From Oikopleura dioica (taxonomy: Eukaryota > Chordata > Appendicularia > Copelata > Oikopleuridae): DNA of 64,000 nucleotides. The notes below the pieces were generated by a model that searched no databases, was not told the DNA's origin, and saw only the letters and a program-made list of their open reading frames with translations. The stretch covers positions 1,121,001 through 1,185,000 of the forward strand of contig OU015567.1 in assembly GCA_907165135.1 (NCBI GenBank). The letters run 5' to 3'. A program made the translations under genes and the position numbers. Shown one piece after another: positions 43,899 to 54,760 of this stretch (positions within the stretch are counted from its first letter, which is position 1; the number at the start of each line of letters is the position of its first letter).

Positions 43899-46394
43899 GA
43901 TGGAAAAAAAATATTTGTTGAGAGTGATCCTTTTATTATTTATTACCCTTTTTGCATGCACCGCTTTGGTATTTGGTTGGATAAAGCCTAAAAGCCCTTC
44001 CGAAAATCCGCAAAATTTCCCTGAAGTTTCCGAAAGAGTGTTGATTTCCACAATCGAAAGTAAATCCATTCCAGAGACGACGGCCACGACAACAACAGAG
44101 AAAAATCAAGAAACGACAACAGATACCAGTCAGATCAATCGGTCAAAAGTAGCTAGGGACACCAGTAGGAGCAGTAGAATCGAATGTAGAGAAGGCGAAC
44201 TTTTCGAGGGAACTTGTGAAGATCTGCAAGTTTGTATTGATCAAGGACTGTGCGATCACGGAGAAGATCCTTTGGAAAATGCGATTTGTGTCAGTTACTA
44301 CGGCGAATTGATGTGTTATTATCATTCCGATTTAGTCCTCTTTACAACCGATTATTTTTTCAAATATTTTCCTATTTGTGCTAAAGGTATTTAATCCTTA
44401 CAACTTGCATGAAAGTGACGATTTTTTAAGGAAGAAAAACAAGTTGGCTAATTGGCGATGATTCATTTAATACCTTCCGAGAATGTGAGGACATAGATGA
44501 GTGTCTATCAAATCCTTGCACTGGGAATTCAACCTGTCGTAATTTTGATGGTGGATTTGAATGCGATTGCCCATTGGGTTACATCTATGATGAAGGAAAA
44601 AGCACATGTGTGGATTATGACGAATGTAGCAGTCTTAAAATCTATTGTACGTTTCATCAAATCTGCACAAATACAATTGGTTCTTACGATTGCTCGTGTA
44701 AACTTTATAAAAGATGCTGTTCCAAGTTTGTTGACATTTTTTCGCGGAAAGAAAAAAAAATAGACAATTTTTTTTTGTATTGAGATCTATTCTTGCTTAT
44801 CAAGATCGCGTTGTTCATTTTTTACGAAAAAAAGACAAAATTGAAGGTTGAACTAGAGACACAGGGGCCTTTGTCAGTCTTTCAGGAGCATACATGCAAA
44901 GTCTAGAAAACTATTCGGCGTACTCAAATCTCGAAAAAAAATTTAAGCGATTTCGATGGGACATTTTTTCGGAAGACGTTGCCCAAGTTTGTGGACATTT
45001 TTCGAAAATTTTGGGACAAAAAATGTCCACAAAAGAGGAAAAGAACTGTAATTATATCATTGCTTGTGATAAAAATCAAAATTTCGTATAAGGTTTTCTC
45101 CCTACTGTTCACGTGAATGATGGATGGATTTCTGGTGAACAAGGATCTACGATTGTGAAAAAAGAGTGCAGAAACATCGATGAATGCGAGTATGGCTTAG
45201 ATGACTGTGGAGGAAGCTCAAGATGTGTGGACACTGATGGAAGCTACGAATGCGACTGCAACTATGATAACGAGGTATTCTTCATTATGAATCATTACGC
45301 TTTAATTTTTTTCAAAACAATCTTTAAGTGGAAATATTTACGCCCAAATTCGTACAATGAGACAACACGAACTTGTCAGAAATACGATGACTGCGCGAGT
45401 TCGCCATGCGATCAAGTTTGCACAAATACTGATTCCGACATTTGGCCTTTTTACGAGTGTTCGTGTTTGCCTGGCTACCTTATGGAGAAAACATCAGAAA
45501 ATTACGATTTTCATTGGTGCAGGATTGATGAAACACTGCCGAAGATTTGCGATAGTGATGGACGAGGTCAGTAAACATAACAAATCATGCACTAGGCTTA
45601 TATTTTTAGAGTGTCAATACAAATGCGTCGATGATAATCTAAATGGATCCAAATGTCTGTGTCCCCATGGATACACCGAAGTCAACGGAACTTGTGAAGA
45701 TATTAACGAATGCGATTATGAATTCCTTGACCGCGATCCCGGAGAAATATGTGTCAATCTTCATGGTTCATATCAACTTTTCATAATGTTTGATGAAGAA
45801 AACAGCTTATGCCTTCCTGATTATAGACTATCTAATTATAGGCAATTTGATTCTTGTAAGGTTCTCGATCAAGAATTTTCAACCGAGTATAATTTAAGCC
45901 GATTTTTCGTGTGATTTGCTGACTGACGAGTGCCCAACTGATCTTCCAGATTGCCCAGAGTAAGAACCATATCATTGTTTTGAATTAATAACATGTTTAG
46001 TCGCGCTTCATATTTCACTAAAGAACTTCTGAATTTCACGTCGCCGCATGAGCAATTTGTGGGTGAAATTGCTCCTCTAGCGAGTGAGGGTGATTCTCTT
46101 GAACACAGCTTCGACATTTATAAGAACAAGGACGCACCAGCTGAATATTTGGAAAACATCGACAATTTCTTTATCCATCGCCGGAACGACACTTTTGCCG
46201 AGCTTTATTTCAATGGGACAATTCCTGAATCAGACAGCGTAAGCAGTTCTCTTATCAAAGACTTCAATTTTGTTCAGAATATGTGGAGATACGGTGCAAC
46301 CGTCATTTACACTGCTAAGGGTCAGAACGACTCAGATGTTATTCGAAAAGAAGCATTCTTATATTTTATTTTTACGTCAAAATATGATTTCTGA
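43899..46394 (+). CDS. Type II membrane protein with calcium-binding EGF repeats
   Basis: MEKKYLLRVILLLFITLFAC gives a signal anchor close to the N-terminus, followed by a Thr-rich stalk (TTATTTTEKNQETTTDT). Later exons encode EGF modules with calcium-binding starts: DIDECLSNPCTGNSTC, DYDECSSLKIYCTFHQICTN, NIDECEYGLDDCGGSSRCVD, DINECDYEFLDRDPGEIC, and one module without it (DDCASSPCDQVCTNTD). The C-terminal exon (46001-46394) encodes a non-EGF domain (SYFTKELLNFTSPHEQFVGE). Several exons are separated by short introns, and the middle region (44710-45100) has repeated GTTTG-GACATTTTTCG sequence that may be intron. It resembles fibrillin- or uromodulin-type EGF arrays; partners unknown. The exon joins are only partly resolved. 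Confidence 0.6.
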
Positions 46395-46798
46395 AATTTT
46401 CTTCTGGAAAAAATTAAACGAATTCTGCATATTTTGAAAAAAATAAAAAAAACCAAGTCAGCTGAAATTTGATTTTATTTTGAAAAGTAAAAAGTGTGTG
46501 TTTGTATTTATTGTATGTTTGAGTGGTGGGTAGTGTTTGTGAAAGAGTTGGTACATACAGAATGAGGTACCGGTACCTGTAAAAAGTTGGTTGGGAGCTC
46601 GAGTTGGTAGATATCTACTACAGTAAGAAAAGTGTTACGAAACGAATCATAAATATTTATCAGCGTAAGATAGATAAAGAGATAGATAGTACAAAAGAGG
46701 GTTCGACTCAGCAGGGAGTGCAACTAGAGCTTCTCTAGCGCAGTTCTCTGTTGAATCAGCCCGAAAGAGGCTAAAGGGGTTGAAAGGAAGCTAGGCAT
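46395..46798 (-). other. 3' flank of the essential light chain gene
   Basis: Probably the long 3' UTR of the light chain gene (minus) with TTTATT (AATAAA on minus) near 46475 and 46505; low-complexity TTTG/GTGG and TAGATAGATAGA tracts. No ORF. Confidence 0.35.
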
Positions 46799-47493
46799 TT
46801 ATTCCTTCTCCTTCATGAGCTCCTTGATGAAGTTCTCGTAGTGGATCTGACCGTCGGCATCCTCAGCACCTGAATTGTTTGTAAGTAAATTTTTATAGAA
46901 AAAAGTTTTTTGTTTTTTTCGAAAATCGACAAGTTTTTTTCAATTTTCGAAGGAAAAACTTACCTTCGAAGATGATTTCGACTTCCTCGACGGTGAGCTT
47001 CTCACCAAGGGTGGCGAGAATGTGTCGGACTTCAGCGCCCATAACGGTGCCGTTGCCTTCCTTGTCGAAGACTCGGAGACCCTCGACGAAATCCTCGAAG
47101 GTACCGTCCTGCTGCTTCTCGGCGCAGAATTTGACGTGGTTGACGAATTCGTCGAAGTTGCAGGTCTAGAAATGAATGAAAAAAGAAGCGGAGGGAGATT
47201 CGCTTACCTTGGTGTTCATTTCTTCCTTCTTGGGGTTGCCGAGAGCTTCAGCGACATTGGCATTGGTGGGCTTGAAGCCGAGACCTCGGATGAGATCGCC
47301 AACCTGGTTGTAAAAGAGCTTGCCCTCTCCAGTTCGGTCGTAGAGTTCGAAACCGTCCTTGATATCTTCGAGCTGATCCTCAGTAAAGTCGACCTAGTGA
47401 AAAATTTTTGATTCTCAAGAAAAAAATTTCCTCGATAAATGATTCTGTGAGTTCTTTTTCTCTTTGGATCTCGTTTTTTCTCGAACTTACCAT
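46799..47493 (-). CDS. Myosin essential (alkali) light chain
   Basis: The ATG at 47493 is alone in its exon, directly followed by GTAAGT; later exons give [80 protein letters not shown] and [20 protein letters not shown]. The motifs PTN-A-V-x-x-LGNP and [20 protein letters not shown] are diagnostic of essential light chains. EF-hand 3 ([12 protein letters not shown]) keeps ligands; others are degenerate, as usual. The protein stabilises the myosin neck. Together with the regulatory light chain at 6.5-7.3 kb, both light chain types occur in this window. Confidence 0.94.
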
Positions 47494-48020
47494 TTTGAAA
47501 ATCTGTGTGGCTGGAATAGGACCTTGGAGTCTATTGAAACCGCTGGCAAGGGACGGGAGGGCTCGATTTAGCAAAGAGGGAGACAACTGTGCAAGAGGCA
47601 GCGCAGTTGACTCTTTTTGACACTATAAATGGGTACCGCTGCGGGGGAGAGAGCAGATGACTGATATCGTTGATGAGTCAAGTTAAAAAGCTTTGCCAAA
47701 AGTTCAAAGGCTAGAGCTGAATGATAAATTATTATTTAATAATTCAGTATTTTCAATCGTAAAGAAAGGATTATGCAAGGATGATTTTTATCTGATAACT
47801 AAACTCTCGATGAAACAAAAGAAAAAGTACTGCATCCGAAAGTGAACTCAGAATGGAGACATTACAATGATGTGATTGCGCAAAACATATGGTTTTCGAA
47901 TAATCTAACCCAGTTCTCATGAATTTTTTCCCTGAAAAATATGGACTTATTATTCTGAAAGTCTGATTATCTTTAGTATAAAAGAAGGTTCTCCTAAGTT
48001 TTGGCACCGCAAAAATAAAG
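47494..48020. other. Intergenic region between light chain and peptide gene
   Basis: Divergent promoter region. It contains the TATA box at 47977 for the peptide gene at 48021. No ORF is supported. Confidence 0.4.
47977..47984 (+). promoter_or_regulatory. TATA box of the 48021 peptide gene
   Basis: TATAAAAG lies 44 nt upstream of the ATG, so the leader would be about a dozen bases. Confidence 0.55.
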
Positions 48021-48185
48021 ATGCAAATAATTTTTACTCTCTTTTTACTTCAATTTGGAACAGCTCAAATGTTTTTGACACGAAAATGGAAGAGAAGCTT
48101 CATGCAAGACTACCTGAACAACCGGAATGAAGCCGTCGAATTTCAAAAGAAGCAGCTCCATGACAATGGAATGTCATGGTTTTGA
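48021..48185 (+). CDS. Small secreted peptide precursor (54 aa), single exon
   Basis: MQIIFTLFLLQFGTAQ is a strong signal peptide. The remaining 38 residues contain a basic site WKR followed by SFMQDYLNNRNEAVEF, then QKKQLHDNGMSWF. This could be a peptide hormone released after KR, with an optional second cut at KK. No amidation signal is present. There is a TATA box 44 nt upstream and an AATAAA about 30 nt past the stop (48215). The family is not recognised. The helical charged segment is loosely like class B receptor ligands, but I give that little weight. Confidence 0.6.
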   Translation: MQIIFTLFLLQFGTAQMFLTRKWKRSFMQDYLNNRNEAVEFQKKQLHDNGMSWF

Positions 48186-48429
48186 CGTTATCTTCTCTCA
48201 AAAAGACTTTGATTGAATAAAAAATATCAAAAATCTCGTTATCACCGTGAAATGGTAAAAAGTCAAGCCCTAAAAAGGGCTAAGTAATTCTCAATTTTTT
48301 TTATTAATCCCTTGGTTTAGGAAAAATATCCGTCGACCTCTTTCCTCATAATAACTCGTGCGAAAGCAGATTGCTTTTTTTATCTAAAAATATTTTTTTA
48401 ATAAGAGTAGAAGGTAAAGCCAACTGTAC

Positions 48430-48870
48430 TTACCACATCGGAAGAGCTTCCCCAAAAACTCACAAATCGCATATGAAGCACTCCCGCTCTTCCTGCCGTT
48501 TAAATATGCCAAGGTGAGAAGCACAACGAAATTTTCTTTCTAGACCTTCGCTTCTGCAAACTGCTGCGCCGCTTCTCCAAAAGATCGCCTTTTTTCTCTA
48601 GATATGCCCGAGCTTCTCACCAAAGCGTATAAAAACGGAGGTAAAGTGGGAATCAACCATACTGAAGATTTCCTCTTCGGGAGGAGGATTTCCCCAGAAA
48701 CACGCCGTGAAGTCGGTGCAGAGCGAATTTCCCCTCAAAGCGCAGGGACACAAGAAAAGTCCCAAGAAGAAAGCCCTTATCAGGGCTACAAATTTCAATA
48801 AGAACTGCCGCTCCAGTTCTCGTTCGGCGTATTTTCGGTAGAATTCCTATTTGCAATATTTATTGAGTGT
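48430..48870. other. Region open in several frames on both strands, gene not resolved
   Basis: Between 48430 and 48860 three plus-strand frames and one minus-strand frame lack stops over 65-90 codons. Candidates are a plus ORF with HTEDFLFGRRISPE near 48665, and a minus reading from an ATAG acceptor near 48847 (EFYRKYAERELERQFLLKFV) through a GTGAGA donor to RCASHLGIFKRQEERECFIC ending near 48470. A TATAAAAA match lies at 48629. I cannot choose between them without transcripts. Confidence 0.3.
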
Positions 48871-49174
48871 TTTTTCAAAACAAGATAATTCGATAATAGA
48901 GTCAAAAACTCCATTATCGAAAAACTACAAGTAACGAAAGGGATATTATTCCAACAAGTCCATCTTTTTTGAAATGTCGTCATTTTAAGATCAACATCTA
49001 CTCAGGATGTGCATAATTAACTAAAACGGCCCTCAATGTTAATCAAGTGACTCCCGGTTTTGCGGAGAGTTTTCGTTAGTATAATACATTTTAGCTAATT
49101 CATAATTAACAGCCACTCTCTCTACTGATCTCATTTGACTAACCACATTATTCTTCAAAACGCGCTGGTCGCCG

Positions 49175-49183
49175 TATATAAAA
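49175..49183 (+). promoter_or_regulatory. TATA box of the FGRR peptide gene
   Basis: TATATAAAA lies 102 nt upstream of the ATG at 49277. Confidence 0.55.
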
Positions 49184-49276
49184 ACGGATCAGGCGAAACT
49201 TCGAAATAAGACATCATCAGATCGAAATTGACACTTTCGCATATCGACGCTTCATATTTTTTTCAAAAAAGAGAAG

Positions 49277-49812
49277 ATGTTGCTTAAATTATTTTATTTC
49301 TTCTCAGTCGCTGTTTTTAGTGTCACGTGAGTAAGAAACAATTGTTTAACATCCGAGAATTTTACGTAAGGGGGAATTATTGGTAAAAAAAATTTTTGAT
49401 TTGGAAACCATAAATTCTTGATAAAAAGGAAAATATGATTTTTTGAAAGAAGTTACAGTTGAATAAAAATTTTTAAATTCTATAATTGCTTCATGCATAT
49501 TTTGTGATTTTTCTTTATGGGATAGGATATATTTGCATAGGAATAATGCAAGTTATTCAATAGCAACAGCAATAAAATAAAAGAGCTTACAAAACTTTCA
49601 GAAAAGCCAGCTACGTCTACGATGATCTGATGGAAAAGCGCCAGTACTTCAACAACATGCTTCCAGAAATGTCTGTAATGGAGGTAACAATGCCCCTTTG
49701 ATCTTTCAAAATTCATTTTTCTTACTTTCAGCCAGTGTTTGGCCGAAGAAAAGCCACCCTGAGAAGACGACTTCAAAACTACATCCGAGCAAATCGCCGT
49801 TCAAGTGTCTAA
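49277..49812 (+). CDS. Candidate amidated neuropeptide precursor (70 aa)
   Basis: Three exons (49277-49326, 49602-49683, 49732-49812) join in phase. MLLKLFYFFSVAVFSV is a signal peptide. Then come TKASYVYDDLMEKR, the segment QYFNNMLPEMSVMEPVF, and GRRK. The KR and GRR sites frame a 17-residue peptide with an N-terminal Gln able to form pyroglutamate and a C-terminal Phe amide. The rest (ATLRRRLQNYIRANRRSSV) is very basic. This is the layout of a secreted regulatory peptide. A TATA box lies upstream. I know no matching peptide family. It precedes the glutamate transporter gene on the same strand by 160 nt. Confidence 0.75.
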
Positions 49813-49971
49813 CTCCTGTTAGAAATGAAATAAAAGAAGATTTTAAAAGAATAAATTTTGTAAGGGATTGTTTGTTAATTTGATACCGATCACGCGCCAA
49901 GCCAGAGCTCCGGCGGCGCTCGCGGAGACTCAGATTCCTGAAAGATAAAAAATCAGAGAAAACGAGAAAAA

Positions 49972-51899
49972 ATGATCATGGAAAGCGACGAGGTAGATTC
50001 TTTTGATGAAAGTATTTTAATAAAATAAGTTGATCGAAACGAACAAGCCGTCAAAATCAATCAAATCAATCAATGAAAATGGAGCCTCTGGTTTTCAACG
50101 ATTTTGGGCTCAAGAAGCTAATCGGCTGATTGTTTTCACTCTTGCCGGTGTGATTTTTGGAGTGAGTCTTGGAATACTGCTGATTAGTGTTGCTGATTTG
50201 TCGGAAGATGTCATCGGATACATTGAATATCCGGGGGAGATAATGATGAGGAACGGGGCTCTAGAATTTATAAGAAAAATATGTTTTTTTTCTTTAGATT
50301 TTTTGACAACAAAAGGTGTCTTTTATTGAAGAATTTGACATTTAGTAGGCCGTTTTCTCCGAATTCCTTAGTCTGAGAGCAGCTCGAGTCCAAGTTTAAT
50401 TGCCCTCTCGATCAAAATTTAAAAAAAGAAGCCCTGATTAAAGAGCGCTGAAATGCGTAGTCATGCCGTTGATAATAACCTCCTTGATTTCGGGCTTGGC
50501 GAGCATGGACCCAAAAACGTCGGGAAAGCTCGGAATTAGGGCGATGACGTATTATTTGTCGACGACGATGTGTGCGACTATTTTGGGTATGATCCTCGTC
50601 AGCATCAGTAAACCTGGATCATACGCGGAAAAACAACTTTGCTCGGAAAACATCACGGCCAATTGTGTCGTTTACGAGCCCAGTCACGTGTCAACCGTCG
50701 ATACTTTCCTGGACATCGGCCGAAATCTCTGCCCCGACAACGTCTTCGCCGCTACTTTTCAACTCGACAAGACGGTAATTGAAGAAACTAAAGAAGGAGC
50801 AGTTCAGAAGAAACGGATCAAGACGGCTTCTCCCAACGTTCTTGGCTTAATTTCCTGCGCGCTGCTGATCGGGATTTGTATGCAGTTGCAACAAACGGAC
50901 GAAAACGTTGTTTTGGTCATCAAACTTGTGGACGGTATGAACAAGTTGCTAATGAAGGCCGTGAAAATGATTATTTGGGGATGGGTTGCCAAAGCTATCA
51001 TTGAAATTATTTAATTGCCAGCCTAGGACTTCTATCGCTTAAAATTTAGTTTCAACCTTTTTAAAGACCACTCCAATCGGAATCGGCTCGTTGATTTGCG
51101 GCTCTATCGTCAAATACGCTGGTGCTTCGACGATTTCCACGATGATCGGAATCTACACTGTGACAATTCTCGGCGGCCTCGCTTTCCATGCTCTGGTCAT
51201 CTTGCCTTTGGCTTATTTTTTCTTTACACGGAACAATCCTTTCAGAATCTACAGTGGCCTCGCTTCAGCTGTTGTTACTGCTTTTGGCACGTCAAGTTCG
51301 GCGGCTACTTTGCCTCAGACTATGTCTTGTCTTGAAGGTAAGATCATCGCATTTTTCAATTTCGTGATATTTCTCCTAGAAAACCTGAAAATGGACATCC
51401 GAGTGACCCGATTTATGCTCCCTCTTGGCGCAACAATGAACATGGACGGAACTGCTCTTCTAGAAGGCGTCGCGGCCATCACAATCTCTCAAATTTACTC
51501 CTCAAATTTGCAGTTTTCCGATTACTTTACAATTTCGCTGACTGGTAAGAATCGCATGTTAATATCATTTGGCTTATTTTGCTTTGGCTAGCAACACTGG
51601 CCTCGGTCGGAGCGGCTTCGATTCCGTCCGCGGGCTTGGTGACGCTCGTTCTCGTCGTTTCCGCGCTTGGCTTGCCCACAACAGGTTAATTTAATTTTCT
51701 TTGGAAACAACTTTGTCGAAACTGCAAAAGTTTGGATTTGAAATCGACAAGTTCAAATTTCAAATTATCTTTAGACATTGGAATCCTGTTCAGCGTAGAA
51801 TGGGTGCTCGACCGATGCCGTACCGTTGTGAACGTTTTAGGCGACTCCATCGGCGTTGGAATAATAAACCATTTGTCACGTGACGACTTACTTCAATGA
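49972..51899 (+). CDS. Excitatory amino acid (glutamate) transporter, SLC1 family
   Basis: The first exon is MIMESDE; the next (from about 50030) has [20 protein letters not shown] and EYPGEIMMR. Intron 50251-50443 needs a GA donor to give [20 protein letters not shown], the conserved PGE-x-x-M-R-x-L-K-x-x-x-x-PLI. Further on: [70 protein letters not shown] and [20 protein letters not shown]. The hairpin motif SSSAATLP, the NMDGT sodium site and the D-R-x-R-T-x-x-N-V-x-G-D helix 8 define SLC1. The Arg in DRCRT fits an acidic amino acid transporter (glutamate/aspartate) rather than ASCT. The C-terminal tail after helix 8 is very short ([11 protein letters not shown]). Confidence 0.93.
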
Positions 51900-51942
51900 C
51901 CATCATAACAAATCCGAACATTCCGCCGAACTTTGTGAACAT

Positions 51943-52332
51943 AGTAGGGGGGTTATTCTTCGAGCTATCCATGACGGTTAGGGTTAGGGTTATCCCCTGA
52001 ACCCCGTAGAGGGAAGGGTTAGGGTTAGGGTTAGGGTTTTTTTCTGCCGCTGATTTTCGGCATTTTGAGCCAAAAAGTCCCTTATCTTGGTGTCCCTTAT
52101 TTCGGTATCCGACTGGAATAGGGCTCAGAATGCGCTCCGCGTCTGAGTTTATAGAGAAACTCATTTGGGAAGAGGGGTTATCATTCGAGCCATCAAATGT
52201 CTCTAGAATCTTGGCAAGTGGTAAGGGTTAGGGACTAGAAAGTCTTAGTTAGGGGTCAAGGGGGCGAAGCCCCCTTTTTTAGGCCTTAGGTTGGGTTAGG
52301 GTTAGGTTCAGCTCGAATGATAACCCCCTACT
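51943..52332. mobile_element. TIR element F with interstitial TTAGGG tracts
   Basis: Termini AGTAGGGGGGTTATTCTTCG and its inverse (CGAATGATAACCCCCTACT). Inside lie several runs of three or more TTAGGG and a third copy of the end sequence near 52168. There is no ORF. Confidence 0.7.
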
Positions 52333-53199
52333 ACCCTGAACTCTTACCAAAACCAGTCGCCCTCGTCCCCCTGACCTTTCACTCCCTCCCCTCCCCCCCG
52401 TTAAGAGTTCCCATTCTGTCACCATAAACACAAGCCCAAATTCTAGAGAGATCGGATGGTAAGAAGGATAATCCCTCTCTAACTCTTTGAATAAAAATAA
52501 TAAACTTTGATTGTCTCTTAATCTGATTCTCTTGCTCCATTCAAACTGAAAAATAAAAGCATGATATCCTCATTCCTTTTAAAGCGCTTGAAACTCTTAT
52601 GTTCATGAAAAAGCTGATCCAAATATAAACCAGCTGGGCCGTCAAAAAAGGGGTTAATTCTACGTCGCGTTGTATATTTTCATCAGCCGGGGAGCAATGA
52701 AAATGATTTCGTTGAACAATCTTGACATTAATACAAACAGATGGATGAAAAAAAAGAATCTCTTTATTTTGAGTTAAACTTCCGGTATCAACCCTTTTTT
52801 CGGCAAAATCAATTGATTTTCATCGGATATTTTTGTAGTCTATTTTGAGTAAATATCAGCGCAAGTTTGGCCTCGCGAAATGGGTTGGGTTTGCATTTTC
52901 CGTAAAATTGTTGCGATGCAATTATCGGAAAATGGTATTTTCCGAATACTCGTTTGTTGTGACTCGCAATACGCCGTCAGAGGAAAATCGAATATCAAAT
53001 TGAGTCATGTTAACTTTACGAAGGTCGAATTTGTTTATGCCGCTTTTCGAATTCACTTCGGTGAGCATTTTTCTCTCTAATTAAATTCTCTCTTGCTGAT
53101 AAAGATTTTTTTTTTGCTCTCATAAAAGCTAGATTTTCTGGTGAAATCTTCCTGAATAACCCCATTCTCGAAGTTTAGGAGCATGATTTTGTCATGATG

Positions 53200-53252
53200 A
53201 TCGAACTTTTTTTACAGCATGATGAAAGTTTTCATCAAAAAAAAGTTCGACT
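53200..53252. repeat. Short inverted repeat around TCGAACTTTTTTT
   Basis: TCGAACTTTTTTT pairs with AAAAAAAAGTTCGA; the inner GATGAAAG/TTTCATC extends the stem. Confidence 0.5.
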
Positions 53253-53344
53253 CACAGACGATATTATGACTGAAGGTTGCATTGGAACAGACCAATTCTT
53301 CTAAAATATAAAGCTTGAATTGGTCCCACCCTTTTTTATCGATT

Positions 53345-54760
53345 TGGGATTAGGGTTAGGGGCTGGGCAGGGTTTGAAAAGTCACAAATTTTGACTGAGC
53401 ATGAGCACGGCTGAGCACGGAGAGCTCAAATCTTGACTGAGCATGAGCACGGCTGAGCACGAAGAGCTCAAATTTTGGCTGAGCCTGAGCACGATTGAGC
53501 ATTTGCGTGCTCAAATTAAGCTGAGCCTGAGCATGATTGAGCATTTGCGTGCTCAAATTAAGCTGAGCCTGAGCATGATTGAGCATGCTCAATGCTCATG
53601 CTCAGTGCTCACAGCATGCTCAAGCAATCTTGCTTCATAAAAGAACACAAAAAATCAAGGAACGGGGCTGTCAAGCCCCTTAAATTCAAAAATCAAGGAA
53701 CGGGGCTGTCAAGCCCCTTAAATTCAAAAATCAAGGAACGGGGCTGTCAAGCCCCTTAAATTCAAAAATCAAGGAACGGGGCTGTCAAGCCCCTTAAACT
53801 CAAAAATCAAGGAACGGGGCTGTCAAGCCCCTTAAATTCAAAAATCAAGGAACGGGGCTGAGAGGGTGACGGCTGAAACCATTCTTTATAAAGAATGGTT
53901 CTTTTCGCAAAGAATGGTATCCGCCGTAATTAGCGCGGTGACGGCGGAAACCATTCTTTGTTCTAGAAACAATTTGTTTACCGAAAATGAATTTTTTATT
54001 GAAATTTATTGTAAAAAAATTATTTTTTTATTTAAATATTGGTTTTTTATGAACTGGTTTAGTCACAGAGTTTCCTCAAAGACAGGCGCGGAGCGCACAC
54101 CCGCTCGTTGACTGAATTTCACATCGGCTGCTTAGCCCAATTCTGATTCCCGAAAAGAACCATTCTTTATTTTTCGAAAGAAAAAGAACCATTCTTTGAT
54201 TTTCAAAGAATAGTTCTTTTGCAAAGAACCATTCTTCATAAAGAATGGTTTCCGCCGTCAACCGGCTGAGACGGCCCGAAGGGCCGTCAAGCCCCTTAAA
54301 TTCAAAAACCAAGGAACGGGGCTGAGACGGCCCGAAGGGCCGTCAAGCCCCTTAAATTCAAAAATCAAGGAACGGCGCTGAGACGGCCCGAAGTTTAAAA
54401 ATAAAGAAAAGAAGAAAAATTTTGCTCAAACGTGCTCAGAGCATTTGAGCACGGATTTCAGAGACTCGTGAGCATGAGCACGGTTGAGCACGCGAATGCT
54501 CAGATTTTATTGAGCTTGAGCGCGGCTGAGCACGCGAATGCTCAGATTTTATTGAGCTTGAGCACGGCTGAGCACGACATGCTGGAATTTCCGTTGAGCT
54601 TGAGCACGCTGAGCATGCTCAGTGCTCATGCTCAGTGCTCTGAGCATGCTCATGCTCAGACTTTTCAAACCCTGGGGCTGGGAGTGCCTACTGTTAGGGT
54701 TTTTGGGGGGGGGTCCCGGGGGCTTAGTCCCCTAGGCTAGGCTTTAGGGTTAGGGGGTCA
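53345..54760. repeat. Composite array: GAGCATGAGCACG repeats, 38-bp tandem repeats, AAAGAATGGTT hairpins, telomere-like ends
   Basis: The outer ends are inverse (GGGGCTGGGCAGGGTTTGAA and TTCAAACCCTGGGGCTGGGA) with TTAGGG on both sides. Next inward on both sides are arrays built on TGAGCATGAGCACG (53394-53625 and 54470-54662). Six copies of a 38-bp unit (AAATCAAGGAACGGGGCTGT, containing a GGGGCTGTCAAGCCCC palindrome) occupy 53653-53880, and related units reappear at 54285-54395. Around the centre lie AAAGAATGGTT/AACCATTCTTT palindromes. Confidence 0.85.

Noticed and set aside
48598-48798. Minus ORF that looks like a signal peptide plus small cysteine peptide (KFVALIRAFFLGLFLCPC...)
   Set aside because: It starts at TTG, and the same frame extends upstream with a charged helix to an AG acceptor, so the hydrophobic part is not an N-terminal signal in that reading.
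53345-53900. 38-bp tandem repeats considered as a CRISPR array
   Set aside because: The units are contiguous without unique spacers, the host is an animal, and no cas-like genes are present.
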